Shown here piece after piece: positions 37,255 to 46,772 of a DNA stretch of 64,000 nucleotides. The notes below the pieces were generated by a model. The model searched no databases, had not been told where the DNA came from, and saw only the letters and a list, made by a program, of their open reading frames with translations. The first letter of the stretch is position 1, and every line of letters starts with the position of its first letter. Source of the stretch: Micromonospora sp. M71_S20 (GTDB lineage Bacteria > Actinomycetota > Actinomycetes > Mycobacteriales > Micromonosporaceae); NCBI RefSeq assembly GCF_003664255.1, contig NZ_RCCV01000001.1, positions 744,001 through 808,000 of the forward strand. The letters run 5' to 3'. The position numbers and the translations under genes are program-made.

Positions 37255-39702
37255 CTAGTCCTCGCCGCCGCGCAGGCCGACCAGTACCTCCTCCAGCTCG
37301 TCCGGCTTGACCAGCACGTCACGGGCCTTGGACCCCTCCGACGGGCCGACCACGCCCCGGGTCTCCATGAGGTCCATCAGCCGCCCCGCCTTGGCGAAGC
37401 CGACCCGCAGCTTGCGCTGGAGCATCGAGGTCGAACCGAACTGCGAGGTGACCACCAGCTCGACCGCCTGCACCAGCAGGTCGAGGTCGTCGCCGATCTC
37501 CTCGTCGATCTTCTTCTTGCCGGCGTCCGGCGCGACGAGCACGTCCGGGCGGAACTCCGGCTCGCGCTGGTCCTTGCAGAACTTCACCACGTCGGCGATC
37601 TCGCGCTCGGTCACCCAGGCGCCCTGGATCCTGATCGGCTTCGAGGCGCCCATCGGCAGGAACAGGCCGTCGCCGCGACCCAGCAGCTTCTCCGCGCCCG
37701 GCTGGTCGAGGATGACCCGCGAGTCGGCCAGCGAGGAGGTGGCGAACGCCAGGCGCGACGGCACGTTGGCCTTGATCAGGCCGGTGACCACGTCGACCGA
37801 CGGACGCTGGGTGGCCAGCACCAGGTGGATGCCGGCCGCGCGGGCGAGCTGGGTGATCCGGACGACCGAGTCCTCCACGTCGCGCGGGGCGACCATCATC
37901 AGATCGGCCAGCTCGTCCACGATCACCAGCAGGTACGGGTACGGGCGCATCTCCCGCTCGCTGCCCGGCGGCGCCTTGATCTCGCCGTTGCGCACCTTGC
38001 GGTTGAAGTCGTCGATGTGCCGGACCCCGTTGGCGGCGAGGTCGTCGTAGCGCATGTCCATCTCGCGGACGACCCACTCCAGCGAGTCGGCCGCCTTCTT
38101 CGCGTTGGTCACGATCGGGGTGACCAGGTGCGGGATGCCCTCGTAGCCCGTCATCTCGACCCGCTTCGGGTCGATCAGCAGCAGCCGCACCTCGTCCGGG
38201 GTGGCCCGGGTGAGGATGGACACCAGCAGCGAGTTCAGGCAGGACGACTTGCCCGCGCCGGTCGCGCCGGCGATCAGGATGTGCGGCATCTTGGCGAGGT
38301 TGGCCACCACGTAGCCGCCCTCGATGTCCTTGCCGAGCGCCACCACCATCGGGTGGTGGTCGCTGGTGGCGGCCCGCGACCGCAGCACGTCGCCGAGCGC
38401 CACGTTCTCCGGGTCGGTGTTCGGGATCTCCACCCCGACCGCGCTCTTGCCCGGGATCGGGCTGAGGATCCGCACGTCCGGCGACTTCACGGCGTACGCG
38501 ATGTTGCGGGAGAGCTGGGTGATGCGCTCGACCTTGACGCCGGGGCCCAGCTCCACCTCGTAGCGGGTGACGGTCGGGCCGCGGGTGAACCCGGTGACGG
38601 CGGCGTCCACGCCGAACTGGTCGAAGACGCCGGTGAGCGCGACGATCACCTCGTCGTTGGCCTTGCTCCGGGACTTCGGGGCCGCGCCGCTGCCGAGGAT
38701 GTTCGCCGGCGGCAGCGTGTAGTCGCCCGCCAGCCCGGTCAGCGCGAGCTGCTCGGCCCGCGTCGGCGCGGGCGAGTGCTCCGGCGGCTCCGCCGGCTTG
38801 CGGCTGGCCGGCACTTTGCCCGGGGGCTTGCGGGGCAGCACCAGGGTTTCCTGGAGGTCCACCCCGTCGAGGTCGTCGTCGAACTCCCCCGGCTCGGGCG
38901 GCGGCGGGGCCGCCCGCTTCGCCGGGCGCTTGCGGGGCGCCGGCCTGGCGGGCTCCTCGTCCGTCTCCGCCACGACCGGCGGGGCGATCCGGGTGCCGAA
39001 CAGCAGGCCGAGCCGCTCCGGAACCTTGTTGATCGGGGTCGCGGTGACCACCAGCAGGCCGAAGACCAGCAGCAGGATCAGCAGCGGCACGGCCACCCAC
39101 GCGGTGACCGCCCGCTCCATCAGGCTGCCGACGCCGGCGCCGACCAGGCCGCCGGCGAAGTCGCGCTGGCCCGCGTCGGCCGGGTCCTGTCCGATGTGCA
39201 GCATCGCGGCGGTGGCGACCAGCATGGACGTCCAGCCGACCAGCCCCCGGCCACGGTGCTCGGGATCGACGGGCTCGCGCATCAGCCGCCAGGCGCCGAT
39301 CATCAGCAGCACCGGCACCACGACCGAGATCGCCCCGAGGAAGAGCCGGAAGGTGTCGGCCAGCCGGGCGCCGACCGGGCCGGCGCCGGAGAACCAGAGG
39401 GCCACCGCGCTGAGCAGGGCGAGGCCGAAGACCAGCAGGCCCGCGCCGTCACGGCGCTGCTCCGGGTCGAGCCCCCGGGCGGAGCCGGCCTGCCGGAACG
39501 CCCAGCCGACGCCGTGCGCCATCCCCATCCACAGTGCGCGGACCGCCTGCCCGACGATCGGACCCGGGCCCGGCCGGGCCGCCGGCCGCCGCCGGGGCGC
39601 CGCCCGGCCGGCCTTCTTCGCCGGCTGACGGGCACGACTGTTCGTGGTGCCACGCGGCGACGCGCCGCGCCGCCGGCTCGCCTGAGAGGTACGGCCCGCC
39701 AT
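37255..39702 (-). CDS. ftsK: DNA translocase FtsK/SpoIIIE
   Basis: An 815-residue septal DNA pump. A basic N-terminus (1-45) is followed by four membrane helices (~88-104, 119-138, 155-170, 201-222), a Pro/charged linker (~240-330), and the motor domain with Walker A GATGAGKS (479-486) and LLVIVDELADLMM as Walker B. The C-terminal ~65 residues are the gamma winged helix (LLVQAVELVVTSQFGSTSML), which reads polar DNA motifs. The length fits SpoIIIE-type actinobacterial FtsK. A TAGGTT box lies 6 nt before ATG 39702, so the mRNA is probably leaderless. It moves chromosomes through septa in division or sporulation. Confidence 0.96.
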   Translation of the reverse strand: MAGRTSQASRRRGASPRGTTNSRARQPAKKAGRAAPRRRPAARPGPGPIVGQAVRALWMGMAHGVGWAFRQAGSARGLDPEQRRDGAGLLVFGLALLSAVALWFSGAGPVGARLADTFRLFLGAISVVVPVLLMIGAWRLMREPVDPEHRGRGLVGWTSMLVATAAMLHIGQDPADAGQRDFAGGLVGAGVGSLMERAVTAWVAVPLLILLLVFGLLVVTATPINKVPERLGLLFGTRIAPPVVAETDEEPARPAPRKRPAKRAAPPPPEPGEFDDDLDGVDLQETLVLPRKPPGKVPASRKPAEPPEHSPAPTRAEQLALTGLAGDYTLPPANILGSGAAPKSRSKANDEVIVALTGVFDQFGVDAAVTGFTRGPTVTRYEVELGPGVKVERITQLSRNIAYAVKSPDVRILSPIPGKSAVGVEIPNTDPENVALGDVLRSRAATSDHHPMVVALGKDIEGGYVVANLAKMPHILIAGATGAGKSSCLNSLLVSILTRATPDEVRLLLIDPKRVEMTGYEGIPHLVTPIVTNAKKAADSLEWVVREMDMRYDDLAANGVRHIDDFNRKVRNGEIKAPPGSEREMRPYPYLLVIVDELADLMMVAPRDVEDSVVRITQLARAAGIHLVLATQRPSVDVVTGLIKANVPSRLAFATSSLADSRVILDQPGAEKLLGRGDGLFLPMGASKPIRIQGAWVTEREIADVVKFCKDQREPEFRPDVLVAPDAGKKKIDEEIGDDLDLLVQAVELVVTSQFGSTSMLQRKLRVGFAKAGRLMDLMETRGVVGPSEGSKARDVLVKPDELEEVLVGLRGGED

Positions 39703-39708
39703 AGCATC

Positions 39709-39714
39709 AACCTA
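39709..39714 (-). promoter_or_regulatory. -10 box for leaderless ftsK
   Basis: TAGGTT on the minus strand, exactly 6 nt before ATG 39702, with no ribosome binding site between. The same hexamer and spacing occur at dapA. Confidence 0.6.
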
Positions 39715-39815
39715 ATGGCGTGACCCGGCAGATCGCCGCCTTTCCGGGTCGTGTCCGCGTGTCGCAGCGCGGGCCCGCCGCGTCACGTGATATCTGCCTC
39801 AGAAGGGTTGCCCCC

Positions 39816-40295
39816 ATGGCGTCGCCGGAAACCGAGGACGGTCGGGACGGCCCGCTGGCCGGGCACCCGGGGGCGCTGGAACCGCTGACCGGCGAGCTGA
39901 TCGCCGCCGTGCTGCGCAGCCGGGGCTACCACGTCGGGGCCGACGCCGACGGCGACCTGGTCGGCCGCTGGGACGACAGCCTGATCTGGTTCCTGCGCCC
40001 CGGCGCCAACGGCGAGCTGCTCCAGGTCCGCACCCTGACCGCGCCGGCGTTCCCCATCGAGTACGTGCCGGCGCTGCACGCCTTCTGCAACGCGTGGAAC
40101 CACGACCGGCTCTGGCCGAAGGCGTTCGTGCACGTCGAGGACGACGGGCGGGCCCGGATCTGCGGCGAGGTCATCACCGACCTGGAGCGCGGCGTCACCG
40201 CCCACCAGCTCGACCAGTTGCTCGACTGCGGCATCGCCACCGGCTGCCAGCTCGCCACCGAGGTGGCCCGGCTGCCCGGCGGGGTGGTGGCGTGA
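39816..40295 (+). CDS. YbjN domain-containing protein
   Basis: A 159-residue single-domain YbjN protein, a fold related to type III secretion chaperones. The core includes LIAAVLRSRGYHVGADADGD and HAFCNAWNHDRLWPKAFVH (about residues 88-106). Actinobacterial YbjN proteins are of unknown function. ATG 39816 follows AAGGG by 9 nt; a longer frame back to 39720 has no support. The stop overlaps the start of the next gene as GTGA, and that gene ends in a second YbjN domain, so the two probably act together. Confidence 0.87.
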   Translation: MASPETEDGRDGPLAGHPGALEPLTGELIAAVLRSRGYHVGADADGDLVGRWDDSLIWFLRPGANGELLQVRTLTAPAFPIEYVPALHAFCNAWNHDRLWPKAFVHVEDDGRARICGEVITDLERGVTAHQLDQLLDCGIATGCQLATEVARLPGGVVA

Positions 40296-41941
40296 CGGGT
40301 CAGGGCGAGGGCCTGGCCGGGCGCGGCCTCGACCCGTTCGGGCTGCCCGGCTGGTGGAGCGGGCTGCGGCGCGGGGGCCGGCAGCCCGACCCCGCGCTGG
40401 CCGGAGCGCTCGCCGACGCCCGCGACACCCCCGACGGCGAGGCCCGCAGCACCGAGCTGGAACGGATCGCCGCGCACGCCGACGCCACGGGCGACGACCG
40501 GACGGCGCTGGCGGCCCGGTTCGCGCTGATCGAGGCGTACCTCCTGCACGGGCAACGGTGGCGGCTGGTCGAGCCGGTGCGCCGCTGCCTCGCCACCGCC
40601 CAGCGCCGCCCCGACCTGCTGGCCGGAGACCAGGCCGAGCTGCTGCGGCGCCACCGACGGTACGCGGTCGAGGCCCTGCTCGGCTCGCCCCGGGTCGGGC
40701 TGGACCAGGCCCGTTCCATGCTGGACGACCTCGCCGCGCGCGCCGCCGACGACCCGGCGGTGGTCGCCGAGCTGCGCTGCCGCGTCGCCGACCACCTCGG
40801 CGACGAGCCCACCGCCCGGCGGTGGTACGACCGCTGGGCGACGGCCGGTCCGGGACCGGTCGGTGGCTGCCCGGACTGCGCGTCGGCCCGACGGGCGGAA
40901 CTGCTCGCCGGCTGGGGCGACCACCGGGCCGCGCTGGCCGCTTTGGAGGACTCCCCGCCCGGCGGCGTCGACTGCACCGAGCAGCCGGAGCGGACGCTGG
41001 TCGCCGGGCTGCTGTCCTGGCTGCGGGCCGGGGAGCCGGAGCGAGCGGCCGAGGCGCACGTCCGGGCGTACCGGCGGCACCGGCGGGAGCGGGCCGCCTT
41101 CGGGTTCCTCGCGACGCACCTGCGGTGGTGTGCGCTGGCCGGGCACCCCGCCCGGGGCCTCGACGTCCTCGCCGAGCAGCTGCCCCGGCTGGACCGGCCG
41201 CACGACGACCTGTCCGCGATGGAGTTCGCCGCCGCCGGGGCGCTGGTCTGCGCCCTCGCCGTGGAGGCGGGGCTCGGCGGGCGGACGGTGCACCGCCCGG
41301 CGTACGGGGTGCGTCCGGCCGCCGAACTCGACGTGGCCACGCTCGGCGCCACCCTGCTCGGGGTGGCCACCGCGCTGGCCGGCAGCTTCGACGCCCGCAA
41401 CGGCACCGGCCACCAGTCCGGCCGGATCGCGTCCTGGCTGGCCGAACGGCCGGCCGCCGCGCCGGTGCCCCTGCCGCCCGACGACGACCCGGACGACGAC
41501 GCCGACGACCCGCCCCACGAGGACCCGCCGGACGGGGAGCCGCGCCCGCTGAGCCTGGCGATGATCACCGCCGAGCTGGACCGGCGCGGGGACCGGTACG
41601 CCGTCGACGACCGTGGCGCCGTGACGGGCCGGTGGGGCGAGGCGCTGATCCAGTTCCGGCGGGCCGGCGAGCGTGGCGAGATCCTCCAGGCCCGGTCCGT
41701 GGCGAACCGCCGCCTACCGGCCGACCGGCTCGCGGAGGCGTACGCCTTCTGCAACGCCTGGAACCACGACCGGCTGCTGCCGAAGGCGTACGTGCACGAG
41801 CGGGAGGGCGAGCTGCTGCTGGCCGGTCACGTCGCCACCGACCTGGCGCACGGGGTGGCCCCGGCCCAGCTCACGGTGCTGCTCGACGCGGCCGTGGAGA
41901 CCGGCGTCGCGTACGCCCAGGCCGTGGCCGCCCTGCCCTGA
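40292..41941 (+). CDS. large protein with helical repeat region and C-terminal YbjN domain
   Basis: A 549-residue protein. Residues ~40-360 are Ala/Arg-rich helices with repeated patterns (RTALAARFALIEAYLLHGQR; EPERAAEAHVRAYRRHRRER), resembling a TPR-like solenoid. A CPDC pair (~191-194) could bind metal. A strongly acidic linker (DDDPDDDADDPPHEDPPDGE) leads to a YbjN domain (~425-545), whose AFCNAWNHDRLLPKAYVH is nearly identical to the preceding small YbjN protein. GTG 40292 overlaps that gene's stop. It may bind its small partner. Function unknown; a stable hairpin follows. Confidence 0.85.
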   Translation: MTGQGEGLAGRGLDPFGLPGWWSGLRRGGRQPDPALAGALADARDTPDGEARSTELERIAAHADATGDDRTALAARFALIEAYLLHGQRWRLVEPVRRCLATAQRRPDLLAGDQAELLRRHRRYAVEALLGSPRVGLDQARSMLDDLAARAADDPAVVAELRCRVADHLGDEPTARRWYDRWATAGPGPVGGCPDCASARRAELLAGWGDHRAALAALEDSPPGGVDCTEQPERTLVAGLLSWLRAGEPERAAEAHVRAYRRHRRERAAFGFLATHLRWCALAGHPARGLDVLAEQLPRLDRPHDDLSAMEFAAAGALVCALAVEAGLGGRTVHRPAYGVRPAAELDVATLGATLLGVATALAGSFDARNGTGHQSGRIASWLAERPAAAPVPLPPDDDPDDDADDPPHEDPPDGEPRPLSLAMITAELDRRGDRYAVDDRGAVTGRWGEALIQFRRAGERGEILQARSVANRRLPADRLAEAYAFCNAWNHDRLLPKAYVHEREGELLLAGHVATDLAHGVAPAQLTVLLDAAVETGVAYAQAVAALP

Positions 41942-41961
41942 GCCGGGCGGCCCGCCCTACG

Positions 41962-42000
41962 GCGACGCCCGCCGGCACACGGGGTGCGGGCGGGCGTCGC
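41962..42000. terminator. bidirectional hairpin terminator between YbjN and RNase J genes
   Basis: GCGACGCCCGCC (41962-41973) and GGCGGGCGTCGC (41989-42000) form a perfect 12-bp stem with a 15-nt loop, between two genes that converge at 41941 and 42013. Confidence 0.85.
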
Positions 42001-42012
42001 GGCGGCGCGGGG

Positions 42013-43701
<1,689 letters not shown>

Positions 43702-43753
43702 GCGTCCACCTCATTCTGCGACGCCGTCACTCGGCGTCCGTCGTGTCGTTCGG

Positions 43754-44680
43754 TCATTCGGAAAGTTCCACGCCCGCCGCCGCGCTGTCGGCGCGGAGCT
43801 GGGCGATCTCGTCGTCGGTCGCGTCGACCAGCGGCGAACGCACCGGCCCGGCGGGGAGCCCGGCAGCCGCCAGGCCCGCCTTCACCAGGATCACGCCCTG
43901 GGTACGGAAGATGCCGGTGAACAGCGGCAGCAGCCGCCGGTGCAGGCTCAGCGCGGTGGCGGTGTCCCCCGCGTCGTACGCCTCGATCATCTGCTTGGTG
44001 AGCGCGCCGGTGAAGTGGGTCGAGGTGCCGACCACGCCCACGCCGCCCACGGCCAGCGAGGGCAGGGTGAGCGAGTCCTCGCCGCTGTAGAAGGCGAGGT
44101 TCGTCCGGCTGGTGACCCAGCTCGTGGCGGTCAGGTCCCCCTTGGCGTCCTTCACCGCGACGATCCGGGCGTGTTCGGCCAGGCGCACCATCGTCTCGGT
44201 GTCGATCGGCACGCCCGCCCGGTGCGGGATGTCGTAGAGCATCACCGGCAGCCCGGTGGCGTCCGCGACGGCGGTGAAGTGCCGCAGCAGGCCGCTCTGC
44301 GGCGGCTTGTTGTAGTAGGGGGTGACCACGAGCAGGCCGTGCGCGCCCGCCTTCTCGGCGGCCGTGGAGAGCTCGATGGTGTGCCGGGTGTCGTTGGTGC
44401 CGACCCCGGCCACGACCTTGGCGCGGTCACCGACGGCCTCCACCACGGCCCGGATCAGCTGTTCCTTCTCGGCCTCCGTGGTGGTCGGCGACTCGCCGGT
44501 GGTGCCGTTGACCACCAGCGCGTCGTTGCCCTGCTCGTCGACCAGGTGGCTGGCGAGCCGCGCGGCGCCGTCGAGGTCGAGCGAGCCGTCGGCGGTGAAC
44601 GGGGTCACCATGGCCGTGAGCACTCGCCCGAAGGGGCGGGACACCGCCCGGGCGGGCGTGTCAGGGTGGTCGTGCGTCAT
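43754..44680 (-). CDS. dapA: 4-hydroxy-tetrahydrodipicolinate synthase
   Basis: A 308-residue TIM-barrel enzyme that condenses pyruvate with aspartate semialdehyde in the lysine/diaminopimelate pathway. The Schiff-base Lys is in IVAVKDAKGDL, the catalytic Tyr in TPYYNKPPQSG, and NGTTGESPT is the conserved substrate loop. A ~20-residue N-terminal extension precedes the usual start of the fold, as in other actinobacteria. A TAGGTT box lies 6 nt before ATG 44680, so the mRNA is likely leaderless. dapB is in the same window (51638-52411). Confidence 0.96.
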   Translation of the reverse strand: MTHDHPDTPARAVSRPFGRVLTAMVTPFTADGSLDLDGAARLASHLVDEQGNDALVVNGTTGESPTTTEAEKEQLIRAVVEAVGDRAKVVAGVGTNDTRHTIELSTAAEKAGAHGLLVVTPYYNKPPQSGLLRHFTAVADATGLPVMLYDIPHRAGVPIDTETMVRLAEHARIVAVKDAKGDLTATSWVTSRTNLAFYSGEDSLTLPSLAVGGVGVVGTSTHFTGALTKQMIEAYDAGDTATALSLHRRLLPLFTGIFRTQGVILVKAGLAAAGLPAGPVRSPLVDATDDEIAQLRADSAAAGVELSE

Positions 44681-44686
44681 GCCACC

Positions 44687-44692
44687 AACCTA
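44687..44692 (-). promoter_or_regulatory. -10 box for leaderless dapA
   Basis: TAGGTT on the minus strand, 6 nt before ATG 44680, with no ribosome binding site between. Confidence 0.6.
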
Positions 44693-44733
44693 GCGGACGA
44701 CCACCGGCGCCCCGCCGGGGAAGCCCTCAGGAC

Positions 44734-45480
44734 TCACTCGGCGTGCGGGCTCGCCGCGACCTCGGTGCCGTCGGGCAGGGCCGAGATCACGAAGTCGGCG
44801 AAGACGTTCGGGGCGACACCCTGGAGCTGCCGCAGGCACTCCACCGCCAGCTCGCGGATCTCCACGTCGGCGTGCTCGGTCGCGCGCATGGCGATGAAGT
44901 GCCGCCAGGCCCGGTAGTTGCCGGTGACCACGATGCGCGTCTCGGTGGCGTTGGGCAGCACCGCGCGGGCCGCCTGGCGGGCCTGCTTGCGCCGCAGCGT
45001 GGCGTTCTCCACGTCGGCGAAGCGCCGTTCCAACCCCTCCAGCAGCTCGTTGTACGCCCGCACGCTCGCCTCGGCGGCCTCCACGAACTTCTTGTGCAGC
45101 TCCGGGTCGTCGGCGATCACCGAGGGCTCGACCATGGCGGCGTCGCGCTCCGGCACGTACCGCTGGGAGAGCTGGGAGTACGAGAAGTGCCGGTGCCGGA
45201 TCAGCTCGTGGGTGAAGGAGCGGGACACCCCGCTGAAGTAGAAGCTGACCGAGCCGTGCTCCAGCACGCTCAGGTGGCCGACCTCCAGGATGTGCGCGAG
45301 GTAGCCGGCGTTGGTGGCGGTGGCCGGGTTCGGCTTCTTCCAGCTCTGGTAGCAGGCCCGGCCGGCGAACTCCGCGAGGGCTTGGCCGCCCTCGGCGTCG
45401 GTCGACCACGGCACGTCGTCCGGCGCCTCGAAGTGGGTCCACGCGACGAGCTTGACCTGGGGCTGCACCATCTCCGGCAT
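44734..45480 (-). CDS. thyX: flavin-dependent thymidylate synthase ThyX
   Basis: A 248-residue FAD-dependent enzyme that methylates dUMP to dTMP with methylene-tetrahydrofolate. The ThyX signature RHR-x7-S is at 95-105 in [29 protein letters not shown] and [16 protein letters not shown] are other conserved parts. Length is normal. ATG 45480 is preferred since TACAGT lies 7 nt upstream; ATG 45471 is an alternative. It is next to dapA as in M. tuberculosis (Rv2753c-Rv2754c). Confidence 0.95.
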   Translation of the reverse strand: MPEMVQPQVKLVAWTHFEAPDDVPWSTDAEGGQALAEFAGRACYQSWKKPNPATATNAGYLAHILEVGHLSVLEHGSVSFYFSGVSRSFTHELIRHRHFSYSQLSQRYVPERDAAMVEPSVIADDPELHKKFVEAAEASVRAYNELLEGLERRFADVENATLRRKQARQAARAVLPNATETRIVVTGNYRAWRHFIAMRATEHADVEIRELAVECLRQLQGVAPNVFADFVISALPDGTEVAASPHAE

Positions 45481-45487
45481 TCCTGGG

Positions 45488-45493
45488 ACTGTA
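45488..45493 (-). promoter_or_regulatory. -10 box for leaderless thyX
   Basis: TACAGT on the minus strand, 7 nt before ATG 45480. Confidence 0.5.
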
Positions 45494-45539
45494 GTGGCGT
45501 CGCCCCTGCCCGCCCAAGCCAGGCTCGCCGGGTGCAATG

Positions 45540-45620
45540 TCGGTCACCGCGGACGGACGGCACGGGCGGCCGGATCCCGGTCGCTCGACGAAGTGAGCGG
45601 GGGTGACGGCAGGTTCGTAC
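45540..45620. repeat. direct repeat copy 1 of intergenic element
   Basis: Begins TCGGTCACCG and GGACGGACGGCAC, continues GCGGCCGGATC, and ends GGGGTGACGGCAGGTTCGTA. It matches 45941-46030 with small indels. Confidence 0.75.
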
Positions 45621-45622
45621 GT

Positions 45623-45653
45623 GCCCTTTCGAGCTGAGTCGGCTACGACATCA
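45623..45653. repeat. inverted repeat, left arm
   Basis: Starts GCCCTTTCGAGCTGA and ends CGACATCA. It pairs with 45899-45929 with about four mismatches over 31 bp. It begins directly after direct-repeat copy 1. Confidence 0.75.
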
Positions 45654-45898
45654 CGCGCGCCGGCGGCGGACGTGGGCGGCCGGCGGCACGACGCCACGCG
45701 GGCAGCCGACGGCGGGACCCCCACGCGGGCAGCCGGCCGGAGGACCTCCGCGCCGGCGGGACGCGCACCGGTCGCACGCGCACGCGCCGACCTGCGCGAC
45801 CGGCATGGCTGCCCCCACGTGCGCCGGACGGGCGCACCGCCGCCGGGATGCCGGACGGGCTCATCGCCCGTGGCCCCGCGGAGCGAGGCCCCGGCTGC

Positions 45899-45929
45899 TG
45901 ATGTCGCAGACGATTCAGCTCGAAAGGGC
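45899..45929. repeat. inverted repeat, right arm
   Basis: Starts TGATGTCG and ends TCAGCTCGAAAGGGC, the reverse complement of the left arm at 45623-45653. The two arms bound a 245-bp GC-rich core without coding potential. Confidence 0.75.
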
Positions 45930-45940
45930 GCGTGTAGCGA

Positions 45941-46030
45941 TCGGTCACCGGGCGGACGGACGGCACCGGCGGCCGGATCGCGCCGCCCGGCGGCGTGAGC
46001 CGGGTGAACGGGGTGACGGCAGGTTCGTAG
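45941..46030. repeat. direct repeat copy 2 of intergenic element
   Basis: Begins TCGGTCACCG and GGCGGACGGACGGCAC, and ends GGGGTGACGGCAGGTTCGTA. It repeats 45540-45620, so the inverted-repeat unit is flanked on both sides by the same sequence. Confidence 0.75.
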
Positions 46031-46118
46031 GCGCGACCGGCCGGCGGCGGCGCGGACGTCGGACCAGGCGCCACCGCTGGCGGCAGGCACAGACGTCAGG
46101 CTCGGCGCGTGGCGAGGG

Positions 46119-46772
46119 TCAGACGTAGAGGGAGGTGAACGGTGCCCAGGGAAGGTTGCGCAGGATCGTGAAGGCCAGCCAGGAGGCCAGGAAGACGCCG
46201 ATCACCCGGGAGCTGATCCGCAGCTCGGGCAGGCGCCAGCCGAACGCCTGCCGGCCCGCCCAGGCGACGAAGAGGTACGCCAGGAAGGGCAGCGCGAAGA
46301 CGAAGAGGAAGTGGTGCCGGGCGGCGGCCGGCAGGTCGGCGTGCAGCACGTACCAGAGCGCGCGCGTGCCGCCGCAGCCCGGGCAGTCCAGCCCCGTGGT
46401 GAGCTTGAGCAGGCAGGTCGGCGCGGCGTCGGGCGCCGATCGGGTGGGGTCGCTGATCAGCGCGTAGCCGATGCCGGCGGCGACGCAGCCGAGCGCGGCC
46501 AGGGGCACCGCCCAGCGCGGAGAACGCTCGTAGAGACGCACGACGAAGCGGGTGAGCCGGTCCGGCTCCGCGACGGGGTAGGGCGCCGCCCCCGGATAGG
46601 GCGAACCGGGGTGGGCCGCTCCGGGGTAGGGCGACCCCGGGTGGGGCGGCGCCTGCTCCGTGGGCCATCCGCCGGCCGGCGCGGCCGGACCCGCCTCGGG
46701 CGGGGCGTCGAGCCCACCCGTCTGCGGATGCGACGCCGAGGCCGGTCCGTCAACGCTCGTCACGTCGCTCAC
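46119..46772 (-). CDS. DUF2752 membrane protein with Pro-rich N-terminus
   Basis: A 217-residue protein. The first ~75 residues are Pro/Gly/Ala-rich and contain a duplicated HPGSPYPGAA unit. Helices follow at ~85-105, ~140-165 and ~185-210. The DUF2752 signature CPGCGGTRA (in LDCPGCGGTRALWYVLH) is present, with paired cysteines and TR. The family is widespread in actinobacteria and of unknown function. The GTG at 46772 overlaps the upstream AlkX-like stop as GTGA, indicating co-translation. Confidence 0.87.
   Translation of the reverse strand: MSDVTSVDGPASASHPQTGGLDAPPEAGPAAPAGGWPTEQAPPHPGSPYPGAAHPGSPYPGAAPYPVAEPDRLTRFVVRLYERSPRWAVPLAALGCVAAGIGYALISDPTRSAPDAAPTCLLKLTTGLDCPGCGGTRALWYVLHADLPAAARHHFLFVFALPFLAYLFVAWAGRQAFGWRLPELRISSRVIGVFLASWLAFTILRNLPWAPFTSLYV

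Larger units (their letters stand above)
45481..46118. other. 638-bp gene-free region built of direct and inverted repeats
   Basis: Between thyX and the DUF2752 gene no frame has a convincing start, ribosome binding site or homology. The interval holds a ~80-90-bp direct repeat pair and, inside it, a ~31-bp inverted repeat pair around a GC-rich core (45654-45898). The core itself contains CACGCGGGCAGCCG twice. It looks like the remains of a non-coding repeat element or a structured RNA region. Confidence 0.6.

Noticed and set aside
45600..46110. Short open frames of 60-140 codons in the repeat region
   Set aside because: They overlap repeats on both strands, lack ribosome binding sites and homology, and their Arg/Pro/Ala composition is typical of random GC-rich frames.
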